DNA from: Desulfobulbus sp.
Lineage (GTDB): Bacteria > Desulfobacterota > Desulfobulbia > Desulfobulbales > Desulfobulbaceae
Reading direction: 5' to 3'
Assembly (NCBI GenBank): GCA_028684915.1
Contig: JAQUEZ010000255.1
Location: 1-8,440, forward strand
DNA: 8,440 nt
Numbering within the stretch: the stretch's first letter is position 1; each line of letters begins with the position of its first letter. The position numbers and the translations under genes are program-made. The notes under the pieces were generated by a model that searched no databases, was not told the DNA's origin, and saw nothing but the letters and a program-made list of their open reading frames with translations. Of this stretch, positions 1 to 6,678 are shown in pieces.

Positions 1-1271
1 CTCCCCCTGATCACCAACTCGTGGCGGACCAGGGCGGTTTGCCCATCGGGGAAGCTGATGGTGGTCGTGGTGGTCACCCGGGTTTCCTCAGTGGTGGTCA
101 CGCTTTCGGTTTCATCGAGGTCGAGCACCGAGGCCAACTCCCGCTGGCGATACCGGCTCCAGGCTGTGGTGACATCCTCCACCGGCTGCTGACCGGTGAG
201 GGCCTTGGCCAACTCGTAGAGCATGCTGTTCTCCGATTCGGAAAGCGCGGCCAATCCTTGACCCGAGAGTTCGCCCTCAACCGCGAGCGAGGTCTCCATC
301 TTCTGGGCCATGAGGCTGAGCGCTTTGTCCTGCATGGTTTCCGCATAGGCCAGATAAAAGACCCGAACCGGCAGGTTCTGACCAATCCGCCAGCTACGGC
401 GGCTGGCCTGCCTGAGGGTGAACACCGAATAGCCGCACTGGAAAAAGACGATGGTCGGGAAGTCGAGCAAATCCAGACCGGTCTTGACCAGGTTGGGGTT
501 GCAGAGCAGACAGTCGTACTGGCCGGTGGCCAGGTTCTCTTTCAGCCAGTCTTCCCGCTGTTCCGGTTTGACCGCCTGACCCCGGAGCACCAAAGGGCCA
601 AAACCATGGTGATGCAGCTTGTCCACCAGGGTGGGCACCAGGTCACGGGTACCAGTGTGTTCGAGAAAGACCGCCACCTTGCGACCCTGTTTGCGTTCGG
701 TTGCCAGGATCTCCAATAACCGCTTTTCCTTGGCCAGGAGGTTGATCTCCAGGGCCGGAGCCGAGGCGATCAGTTCCTCCACGCCACCGCGTTCGAGATA
801 GACCCGTTCGCCGAAGCGGCAACCATCCGGATAGGCCAACAGGCTTTGCAGCATCTTGCCCAACATCCGCATATCCCCGCAGGCCAGGGCCTTGCGAGTT
901 GCAGCGACCAAGGTGTTGGAGAGATCGAAATAATGCGTTTGGAGTGCGTCATCCATCGGGGTGGTGACGATGATTTCTTCATAATCGGGCAGGGCCTGGC
1001 TGACGTCGTTCAGCCGGACAAAGGCGGAACGCTCCAAGAGCAGATCTGGGAGCAGCAAGGGGGAAATTCCCGGCGCCTCTTTGATCCGGGCCTTGCCGGA
1101 CTTGCGGCCGATGCTGGCCTGATTCCAGTCCGGGCCCAGATCATCGGCCTTGTAGGTTCGCTCCACCACCCCATAGCGTTCGGCAAAACCGAGGGTACGG
1201 CCGTATTCGAAACCGGCCTGTACCATCTGCCGGGGGAACATCCGCCAGAGGAGGTAAAACAAATCCTTCGA
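1..1271 (-). CDS. SF2/SNF2-type helicase, 3' exon (residues 276 to beyond 698; 3' end outside window)
   Basis: Reading starts at TCG 1271 (SKDLFYLLWRMFPRQM), in phase with the 5' exon, and I find no stop down to position 1. The join GGY-SKDLFYLLW reconstitutes the motif III region, where similar mobile-element helicases have a G(G/N)Y followed by a LFYLL helix. The second RecA-like lobe follows: a motif IV region (KVAVFLEHTGTRDLVP, near residue 475), motif V NLVKTGLDLLDFPTIVFF (TGLDL near 539-543) and motif VI QASRRSWRIGQ (563-573) with its arginine fingers, all typical of SNF2-type ATPases. After about residue 630 there is a threonine-rich stretch (VTTTEETRVTTTTT) and then FPDGQTALVRHELVI, perhaps a linker and an extra C-terminal domain. 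No ribosome binding site or start precedes this exon, so it depends on splicing for expression. Confidence 0.9.
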
Positions 1272-1326
1272 GTAGGGTAGGAAGCGAGCTTCCCGATTGC
1301 TCGGGACAGCGCGTCAACCCCCCTCC
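1272..1326 (-). ncRNA. Group II intron domain VI and 3' splice site
   Basis: After domain V come a G-rich strand and a hairpin CCCGA-GCAA-TCGGG (1303-1290) with a GNRA tetraloop, then CTTCCTACCCTAC ending at 1272. The A at 1278 is placed like the bulged branch-point adenosine seven bases from the 3' end. Exon 2 starts with TCG at 1271. Confidence 0.75.
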
Positions 1327-1360
1327 GAACCGGACGTGCACGTTTCCATGCATCCGGCTC
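1327..1360 (-). ncRNA. Group II intron domain V (catalytic hairpin)
   Basis: This 34-nt hairpin begins GAGCCGGATGCATG, has a GAAA-type tetraloop and ends CACGTCCGGTTC; the outer stem GAGCCGG pairs with CCGGTTC. It carries the AGC-like catalytic triad and the two-base bulge expected of domain V, the most conserved element of the ribozyme active site. It lies between the stop of the intron protein and domain VI. Confidence 0.95.
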
Positions 1361-1369
1361 TCCATGGGA

Positions 1370-3226
1370 CTATTTCGCTATTCTTCTCATCCAACTTGGT
1401 AGCGTTCCAGCATGAAGCTGTTTGTGGCAGTCAATACAGAGGATTAACGTCTTCCTCCTTCGCCAAATCATTAGCCGTTGCCATGGTAAAGTCCCTTTCT
1501 GTATGTCTTTTAGCTTTCTGACATGATGAACCTCAAAGTATCCGCCCTTTTTACCGCAGTATTCACACTCTCTTGCTGACAGCCGTCGTAATAGTTCTGT
1601 CTTGCTGAATGTGTACATTGTTGGCGCCTGGACATAATCCAGGCCATATCCAAGGGGTTGGGGTCGTTCAAGATCCTTCAGTTGAAACAGCTTGTAGTAA
1701 CGCGCCGTCCCCTTCGCATTGGATTGTTGCACCGCAAATCCACCTTCCCATTTGAGAGATGCCGCCGCCTTGGTCACTGTCGTGCCCCTCTTTCTGGCCA
1801 TTGTTTTGAGAAAACTGCTGGTGGCCAGGCGAAAGAGTTTATGCATTTCAATTTTGGCAGAGGTCGCGATGGAATAATAGTTGGCCAATCCACGAAGTTC
1901 CGCGTTGTAGGCAAGAACAACTTCCGCCTCGCTGATTTCATCAAATCCATATCGGTGTACCGCTTTCAGTTGTGCCAGGTTCCCATAACCGTGTTTTTCA
2001 GCAAAACCGTACAACTTGGTCATAGGGATATGTAACTGCATCTGCTCAGAGATAACCCTCTGGGTGTAGTAAACGCCATTCCGTTTGATTTGACGCAAAT
2101 GGGATGGGTCACTATGCACCCGAAGATCAAATCCGAGAAACCTGGTGTTTTCGGCCGCATGTCTGATACCGGATTTTTCCTCCGCAATGGTCAGACTCAG
2201 GGTTTCTTGGACAAATGTCTTGACTCGGTCCATGATTCCCTGAGCATCCGCCTTTGAACCGATCACGCCGATAAGGAAATCATCGGCATATCTGCAATAC
2301 CAAAGACGTTTATACTCCTGGTCCATCGGGTCTCTTGCTTTCAACTCTCCCATCTTTATCTTCAACAACTTGATATCCTTTCGGATCATGGCGAGAGCCG
2401 TTTGATCAGCTTGGTGATCCCGTATTTCCCGATAGTGCTTCCGCAGCGATTCCACTTTCCATGCGAACTTGGTATAGGCCGTGTTCTTCCTTCGGCCTTT
2501 TCCTGTCCTGAACTCCATTTGCATCTGCTCCATGTACTGATCCAACTCATGGAGATAGATGTTGGACAACAGCGGGGAAATAATCCCGCCTTGCGGCGTG
2601 CCGCTGTAGGTCGCATGAAATTGCCAGTCCTCCATGTATCCTGCTCGCAACATTCCGCGAACAAGCCGAAGGAACTTGTGATCATCGATCCGCCTTTCCA
2701 ACAATTGCATCATCACGAGATGATTGACGTTGTCAAAGAAGCCTTTAATATCCATATCGATGATCCACTTGACCCCGGTCCAGCCGTGTTTGACCATTTC
2801 CAGGGCCGTGTGGCAGGAACGCCCCGGTCTGAATCCATGTGAGGTATGTTTGAACACCGGTTCATAGATTCTTTCCAGAATGGCTCGCACCACTTCTTGG
2901 ACGAGTTTATCGCTGCCTGTCGGTATACCGAGAGGCCGGGTTTTGCCGTTTGCTTTTGGGATATAGGTTCGTCGTACAGGTTTGGGGTGATAACGGTTTT
3001 CCTTGATGAGCTTTATGAGATTCAAAACTCGGTCTTCGGAGAATCCGTCCATGGTGACGTTATCTACTCCTCGGGTTGCAGCGCCTTTATTGGCGTACAA
3101 CCGGGAATAGGCTTCCTGCCAGAGAAACGGGTTTTCCAACAATCTGAACAACCCGTTTATACGCTTGCCTTGCCGGGCAAGAGTTCCTAACGCATCCAAT
3201 CGCTTGATGGTTGTTTCTGGTAGCAT
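1370..3226 (-). CDS. ltrA-like: Group II intron-encoded protein: reverse transcriptase / maturase / HNH endonuclease, 618 aa
   Basis: Helps the intron RNA fold and splice and copies it into DNA during mobility. The RT0-RT2 region holds RRTYIPKANGKTRPLGIP (85-102) and HGFRPGRSCHTAL (130-142). Motif A is DMDIKGFFDNV (157-167, catalytic D159). PQGGIISPLLSN (211-222) is RT4, and CRYADDFLIG (311-320, D315/D316) completes the active site. A charged insertion of about 75 residues separates RT4 from RT5. Domain X follows (YNAELRGLANYY, 440-451). The C-terminal HNH domain has C554-x2-C557, H567-H568, C597-x2-C600 and H605, all present. Length and all catalytic residues suggest a functional protein. 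The start at 3226 has only a weak purine stretch (AAGG) upstream, normal for such proteins, which are made at low level from domain IV. It stops at TAG 1370, ten bases before domain V. The chloroplast-like subclass is inferred. Confidence 0.96.
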   Translation of the reverse strand: MLPETTIKRLDALGTLARQGKRINGLFRLLENPFLWQEAYSRLYANKGAATRGVDNVTMDGFSEDRVLNLIKLIKENRYHPKPVRRTYIPKANGKTRPLGIPTGSDKLVQEVVRAILERIYEPVFKHTSHGFRPGRSCHTALEMVKHGWTGVKWIIDMDIKGFFDNVNHLVMMQLLERRIDDHKFLRLVRGMLRAGYMEDWQFHATYSGTPQGGIISPLLSNIYLHELDQYMEQMQMEFRTGKGRRKNTAYTKFAWKVESLRKHYREIRDHQADQTALAMIRKDIKLLKIKMGELKARDPMDQEYKRLWYCRYADDFLIGVIGSKADAQGIMDRVKTFVQETLSLTIAEEKSGIRHAAENTRFLGFDLRVHSDPSHLRQIKRNGVYYTQRVISEQMQLHIPMTKLYGFAEKHGYGNLAQLKAVHRYGFDEISEAEVVLAYNAELRGLANYYSIATSAKIEMHKLFRLATSSFLKTMARKRGTTVTKAAASLKWEGGFAVQQSNAKGTARYYKLFQLKDLERPQPLGYGLDYVQAPTMYTFSKTELLRRLSARECEYCGKKGGYFEVHHVRKLKDIQKGTLPWQRLMIWRRRKTLILCIDCHKQLHAGTLPSWMRRIAK

Positions 3227-3854
3227 CAGCTTGCCGCCTTCAAGTCAATTTGGATGATATTCGTCCCACTGTCCGACTTCCCCCGGTTAGAGGGCCTTTC
3301 ACCAGAGTTACCCCTGACTTATAGCCATATCCGTATTTCATAGAGTTTCTCCTGAAATCTGCTGAACCCATTACAGGCCAACCTTGGGTACTATTCGGAC
3401 TCCGTCACCATACAGGCGGCTGCTCACAGGCGGCACGCCAGCTTAGGTGATCCCGAGATTACACTTAGATGAGAATCGCCATGTTTAGGTCCCTCGTTCG
3501 TTCTTTTGCTCTCTTACCGAGATCGTGTCAGGAATACTGGGTATACAGGTCGGTTACAGTGGCCTGTATAATTCCTGAACCGTCGTTTCAACTACCCCTA
3601 CGACGGCGCGATGGGGCACGCCACTGAACTGAGGTTCAGGCAGTTTAGCTTTAACCATGCATGGCTTGTGCTGACGCATCCCAGGACGGGTAGTTACCTG
3701 GTGGTCGCCTTTTCCCAACATGCTGCACTCCCCTTCCTCTTTCGAGGCTTACTCCCATTACTGGGCAAGGATGAGTTGGGTGCACACAGAATTTTCCAGT
3801 AATTCTGGTGAGATTAATCTCACGCTCTAAATCCTAAGCGCCTTCCCGGCGCAC
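3227..3854 (-). ncRNA. Group II intron domains I-III (ribozyme scaffold, no gene)
   Basis: These 628 nt hold no credible gene on either strand. They are the 5' ribozyme part: GTGCGCC start, then a chain of short inverted repeats such as GCGTGAG-ATTAAT-CTCAC near 3820-3800 and GAGCAGCCGCCTGTATGGTGACGG near 3424-3401. The last motif resembles the conserved GUGACGGAG part of bacterial group II introns. The exon-binding hairpin at 3580-3606 lies within it. The helical borders of domains II and III cannot be set by eye. Confidence 0.8.
3580..3606 (-). other. Probable EBS1 hairpin of the intron
   Basis: On the minus strand CCGTCG (3606-3601) pairs with CGACGG (3585-3580) around a 15-nt loop that contains GTAGTTG (3595-3589). 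GTAGTTG can pair with CGGCTAC, the last seven bases of the 5' exon (3861-3855): five Watson-Crick pairs and two G-U. A loop-borne heptamer complementary to the bases just before the splice site is what EBS1 of domain I looks like. The pairing is seen; the role is inferred from the family. Confidence 0.6.
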
Positions 3855-4679
3855 GTAGCCGCCCATGAGGGTTCCCGTGAGCGCCAAAACCTTGCGGGAG
3901 CGGGCGATCAGGCAGGACATGGCCTGGCCCTGGGCAGTGCCTCCTCCCTTGAGTTCGTGGACCTCGTCAAGGATGACCAGATCAAAAAAGCCCTTCGGGA
4001 GATAGCGTTTGATGAACTCGGCCTTGGCATAGCGCCGGTTGCGTTCACCGTCGGCTGACCACATCCGGGCCCGGCAATGTTCGCAGACCGGGGCCGGGTC
4101 GTTCAGATTGAACATCACCTGAGCGCCACAATCCGGGCAGCAGGTTGTCCCTTGCCGGACCATGAAGCCGGGCTTGCGCTGGTAGTGCAGCTTGGCCCGC
4201 TCCTTGCCCAGCACCCAGATCTCGGCGCCCCGAGGTTTTGCAGGTTTATGTTTATGATCGAGTAATAAGGTCATGTCTCGGCCGTTAAGGTTGATGCAGG
4301 TGCAGCCGGGCAGCGTTGCTTCCGCCTCCCGGATCCACTTGCGCACCAGATGACCGGGGCATTGGATGAGGATGCGCTTGGCCGGTTTGGGATCGAGCGC
4401 GGCAACAGCCAGGCTCATGATCGTCTTACCCGCTCCCATCTCACCCACCAGGAAGGCGCCTTTGCGGTCCTCCTTGTACAGCGTCCGGGCAATGGGCAGG
4501 ATGCCGCAGCGGATCTGGGCCTCAAACGGGGTGCGTTTGAGCTGGCCCAGTTGTGCGCGTGCCTGTGCATCCCACTGATCCTCTGTCTTGGGCTGATAGA
4601 CCGGGTGCATGGTGGTGATGACCTGGGACTTGAGCACCTCGCCCCATTGATCGAGAAATTCGCTTAAAGGGATGTCCAT
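3855..4679 (-). CDS. SF2/SNF2-type helicase, 5' exon (residues 1-275)
   Basis: N-terminal ATPase half of a superfamily 2 helicase/translocase. Residues 60-78 lead into motif I, GEMGAGKT (79-86, Walker A). Motif Ia is ILIQCPGHLVRKW (103-115). A zinc-ribbon-like insertion has CPDC (181-184) and CEHC (199-202). Motif II is LDEVH (237-241), a DEAH-type Walker B. Motif III begins LTGTLMGGY (267-275), where the exon ends. I start at ATG 4679 because GGAGG lies 7 nt upstream and the leader RNA ends just before. An in-frame ATG at 4823 would overlap the previous gene and add residues of no helicase character. Without splicing, translation runs ten codons or fewer into the intron (VRREGA) and stops at 3834-3836, giving a protein with the ATP-binding half but no second lobe. 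The role is probably remodelling or unwinding DNA in replication or transfer of the element. Confidence 0.9.
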
Positions 4680-4696
4680 CGTCTGTCCTCCATGGT

Positions 4697-4734
4697 GAAG
4701 GCAGACGATCCCCTTCAGGGGAACGAATGCCTCC
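4697..4734 (-). promoter_or_regulatory. Structured RNA leader of the helicase gene (copy 1)
   Basis: On the minus strand the outer stem GGAGGCA (4734-4728) pairs with TGCCTTC (4703-4697), seven pairs with one G-T in second position as in the copy before the 188-aa gene. The inner stem TCCCC (4722-4718)/GGGGA (4713-4709) closes a TGAA loop. GTC directly precedes the outer 3' strand. There is no T-run here, unlike the other two copies, so simple termination is less likely. The same TCCCCTG can instead pair perfectly (7 bp) with CAGGGGA at 4738-4732, giving a competing hairpin. The Shine-Dalgarno GGAGG (4691-4687) follows 5 nt after the stem. Confidence 0.6.
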
Positions 4735-4759
4735 CCTGATAGGGTTGATTTGAATTCGG

Positions 4760-5326
4760 TTAACTGAGGTAATTGAGTCGGACCCCTTCCAGAATCCGTT
4801 CCTCCAATGCCTCTTCCTGCCAACTGATCTTCCAGGCCTGCCGTAGTTGCGGATTACCGTAGGCGTAGAGCCGTTCCGGTTGCAGGACCTCGTCCCATAA
4901 CCAGTCGCGCCACTCAGGCTTCAGCGGCATGGTGGTGCTGTTGTCCAAACGATGATAGGCCTGCTGCTTGACCGCTGCCATGTCCTCGCCAAAGACGATG
5001 ACCGAGCAGGCGGTCTCGGTGTGCTGGGCCTTGCGTTCGAACTGCTCGGCGCTGATCAGCACCTTGTTGACCACATCGCCGATCTTCCGTGCCCGGATGG
5101 AACGGATGGTGCCCGGGGTGCGTCTCAACTCCAAGGGAGTGGGTTCGATCCCGGAGATGCGGCTGAAGCCGCCGCTATAGAAGTGGGCCGAGGTGGCCTG
5201 AATCTGGGCCGGGCTGCCGACCAGACTGAGCAGATAGGCCCGAGCCTGATCAGCCTCGATGCTGGCGATAAGTCCGTCGCAGTAGGTGACGAAGCCATTG
5301 CTGCGAATGGTGAGATAATCGTGCAT
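4760..5326 (-). CDS. Orphan protein, 188 aa
   Basis: ATG at 5326 has AGGAGG only 4 nt upstream (5336-5331), tight but strong; the stop is TAA at 4760. I do not recognise the family. The protein is soluble, without signal peptide or membrane segment. The first 45 residues form an alternating hydrophobic pattern ending LLSLVGSPAQIQATSAHFYS. A basic strand region follows at about residues 68-95 (RRTPGTIRSIRARKIGDVVNKVLIS), then QHTETACSVIVFGED. The C-terminal third is Trp-rich and helical (EWRDWLWDEVLQPERL, AWKISWQEEALEERI). Its place, directly before the helicase and behind the same type of leader, suggests it works with the helicase or is regulated together with it. It has no nuclease, NTPase or zinc motif. 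The gene is firm; the function is unknown. Confidence 0.75.
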   Translation of the reverse strand: MHDYLTIRSNGFVTYCDGLIASIEADQARAYLLSLVGSPAQIQATSAHFYSGGFSRISGIEPTPLELRRTPGTIRSIRARKIGDVVNKVLISAEQFERKAQHTETACSVIVFGEDMAAVKQQAYHRLDNSTTMPLKPEWRDWLWDEVLQPERLYAYGNPQLRQAWKISWQEEALEERILEGVRLNYLS

Positions 5327-5343
5327 GATGCCTCCTGAAAAAA

Positions 5344-5376
5344 GAGGGAGACATCCCCACCGGGGAAGACTCCCCC
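5344..5376 (-). promoter_or_regulatory. Structured RNA leader / attenuator-like hairpin before the 188-aa gene (copy 2)
   Basis: On the minus strand a 7-bp outer stem GGGGGAG (5376-5370) pairs with CTCCCTC (5350-5344), with one G-T pair in second position. It encloses a 3x3 internal loop and an inner stem TCCCC (5366-5362)/GGGGA (5358-5354) with loop GGT. It is followed directly by a run of six T (5343-5338) and then AGGAGG, the Shine-Dalgarno. Stem plus T-run is the form of an intrinsic terminator, either ending the methyltransferase transcript 32 nt after its stop or acting as an attenuator for the next gene. Two other copies precede ssb and the helicase. Confidence 0.65.
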
Positions 5377-5407
5377 ATGGGTTGGTGTGGATGAAATTTA
5401 CAAAAGT

Positions 5408-6448
5408 TCAGCGGATGATCAGCATCTCGGCCTTGGCCATGTCGATGGCCTTGACCGTGGGCTGATACAGGTCACGGGTGGTGACCATGGTGTCGCCGCT
5501 GTTGTTTTCGGCGATGGAGTGAATTTTTTCGGTCTTGTGGACCACGCCCTTGATCACCAGCCGGTGGCCGTCCATCTCGATCTCGCCGTTCATGTAACCG
5601 CCGGCAAGCATCAGGGCCAGGTGACCGTTCTTCAACGGCGCCAAAGGCCGGATGGAGTGACACTGTCCGGGCGCCAGATCGTGGATGAGCAGATCCGCCA
5701 ACAGTCCGCTCTTGCGGACCAGGGGGATGGCTTCCCGGGGATCGATCCGGCTGCACGTGAAGGTGCAGGGATGTTTGGGCGCAGGTATTGCCAGCCTTTC
5801 CGTACAGTTTGCTAATTGTGGAGCCGTCGCCAGAAAGATCTCCGGCTCCATGCCGGCGATGCAGTTCAGCTCCTGCTCCATGTGGGCCGCCTTGGCCTTG
5901 GTTACCAATGAGCGTCTCCGCCCGATCACCAAACACTGGTGGAAGCTGTGAAACTCCTCCTCCGGAAAGGCGTAGACTTGAAGGTCGATGAAATACCGGG
6001 CCAGGATTGGTGCGCAGGCGGCCAGCACTGTGTAGGGGACAACCAGCACCAGCCAGCCATCCTTATGCAGGGTTTCCTGGAAGCGTCTGAGAAAGAGCGC
6101 TTCCAGCCGCTGGGCCTGGGCCTCCGGCTCCAGACTGTAGTCATAGGGTGGATTGAGGTAGAGCAGGCCAATGGCCCCGGGCGAAATCCGCATCTCCACC
6201 AGGGCGTCACCCCAGAGCAGGTGGTGGATTCGTTGCCGTGCCTCGGTTGCCCGATCATGATCCAGTTCAATGCCGTAGGTGATGGAGCCTGTTCCTTCCG
6301 CCAAAGCGGCAAGTGTGTTGCCGTTGCCGCAGCAGGGATCGAGAATGCGAGCGCCTTCTTCAATATCGAGCAGTTGTTTGAGTTGGCCACGGACGTTCTC
6401 CGGCGTCGGATAGAAGCCGGCCTTGGCCTGTGAACCCAGTCGTGCCAT
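5408..6448 (-). CDS. Class I SAM-dependent DNA methyltransferase-like protein with NPPY motif (DUF6094-type), 346 aa
   Basis: Probably transfers a methyl group from S-adenosylmethionine to an amino group in DNA. The N-terminus has QAKAGFYPTPENV (residues 7-19), a substrate/SAM-side motif common in adenine methyltransferases. Motif I is ILDPCCGNGNTLAAL (35-49), with the acidic motif II end YGIELD (58-63) and the catalytic motif IV LYLNPPYDY (96-104), where NPPY fits N6-adenine or related amino methylation. Then come GWLVLVVPYTVL (motif VI region) and EEEFHSFHQCLVIGRR. The C-terminal third, after about residue 200, has no motif I recognise and may bind the target. No specificity partner or endonuclease is visible, so this looks like a solitary enzyme, useful to a mobile element against host restriction. 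The DUF6094 assignment is from memory. ATG at 6448 follows AGGAG with a 6-nt spacer; the stop is TGA at 5408. Confidence 0.8.
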   Translation of the reverse strand: MARLGSQAKAGFYPTPENVRGQLKQLLDIEEGARILDPCCGNGNTLAALAEGTGSITYGIELDHDRATEARQRIHHLLWGDALVEMRISPGAIGLLYLNPPYDYSLEPEAQAQRLEALFLRRFQETLHKDGWLVLVVPYTVLAACAPILARYFIDLQVYAFPEEEFHSFHQCLVIGRRRSLVTKAKAAHMEQELNCIAGMEPEIFLATAPQLANCTERLAIPAPKHPCTFTCSRIDPREAIPLVRKSGLLADLLIHDLAPGQCHSIRPLAPLKNGHLALMLAGGYMNGEIEMDGHRLVIKGVVHKTEKIHSIAENNSGDTMVTTRDLYQPTVKAIDMAKAEMLIIR

Positions 6449-6466
6449 GGTGTTCTCCTGTGGTGA

Positions 6467-6678
6467 TTAGGGTGTACGTGCCTTTTCGATCTCGACCACG
6501 AAATGGATCTGCGCGGTCTTGCCGATCATGCAGGCATCCAGTCCCTCTATAACCGAGCCAGGTGCAGCAGGTCGGTCAGCAGATTGATGATGGCAGTTTC
6601 GAGGGTATCCATGGGTTCGCCCTTGCTCAGGCAGTATTGATCAAGCGCCTGCCGGGCGGATTCGGTGCGCCGAGTCAT
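6467..6678 (-). pseudogene. Small helical mobile-element protein, apparently frameshifted
   Basis: The ATG at 6678 overlaps the previous stop as ATGA and has GGGAG upstream. The frame gives 43 residues (MTRRTESARQALDQYCLSKG..., ending LLTDLLHLARL) and stops at TAG 6549-6547. In the -1 frame, starting right at the stop, the sequence continues as VIEGLDACMIGKTAQIHFVVEIEKARTP and ends with TAA at 6467, 18 nt before the methyltransferase start. Joined, the two parts give about 70 residues. From memory, short mobile-element proteins often have a LLTDLLHLA helix followed by GLDF-AL--A--HF-AE. The second half here (GLDAC...AQIHFVVEIE) fits that continuation, so one extra base near 6547-6555 seems likely. 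It could be a real mutation, a sequencing error, or rarely a programmed shift; I see no classic slippery heptamer. If the stop is real, a 43-aa protein is still made. Confidence 0.55.

Larger units (their letters stand above)
1272..3854 (-). mobile_element. Complete group II intron with internal reverse transcriptase gene (2583 nt)
   Basis: A self-splicing retroelement inserted in the helicase gene. The 5' end is GTGCGCC at 3854, matching the group II consensus GUGYG. The 3' end is CCTACCCTAC ending at 1272, fitting the AY rule, with A1278 (seven bases from the end) as likely branch point. Domain V is present and canonical. Domains I-III occupy 3854-3227, the protein gene fills domain IV (3226-1370), and domains V and VI follow. 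The 3' boundary at 1272 is the one that rejoins the helicase frame. The HNH-bearing protein and EBS1-type recognition argue against class C; a chloroplast-like IIB type is my best guess. Its base composition is visibly less G+C-rich than the flanking genes, a sign of separate ancestry. All parts look intact, so it is probably active in splicing and possibly in retrohoming. Confidence 0.95.

Noticed and set aside
21..719. Long plus-strand open frame (232 codons)
   Set aside because: It lies antisense to the helicase 3' exon, whose frame contains motifs V and VI. The plus-strand product has no recognisable motif and no ribosome binding site; it is a shadow of high G+C coding sequence.
1141..1365. 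Minus-strand open frame (74 codons) crossing the 3' splice site
   Set aside because: It covers domains V and VI of the intron and then reads exon 2 out of frame, so it is not a gene.
2386..2842. Two overlapping ORFs, one on each strand, inside the intron protein gene
   Set aside because: Both are out-of-frame readings of the reverse transcriptase, whose own frame has all catalytic motifs.
3611..3802. Plus-strand 63-codon frame in the intron 5' part
   Set aside because: The region is ribozyme domain I with paired segments; there is no ribosome binding site and no recognisable protein feature.
4680..4823. Earlier in-frame start for the helicase at 4823
   Set aside because: It would overlap the end of the 188-aa gene and translate through the structured leader. 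The ATG at 4679 has a strong Shine-Dalgarno.
5472..6390. Alternative-frame minus-strand ORFs (154 codons each) within the methyltransferase
   Set aside because: They are arginine/proline/serine-rich readings of another frame under a gene with clear motif I and NPPY.
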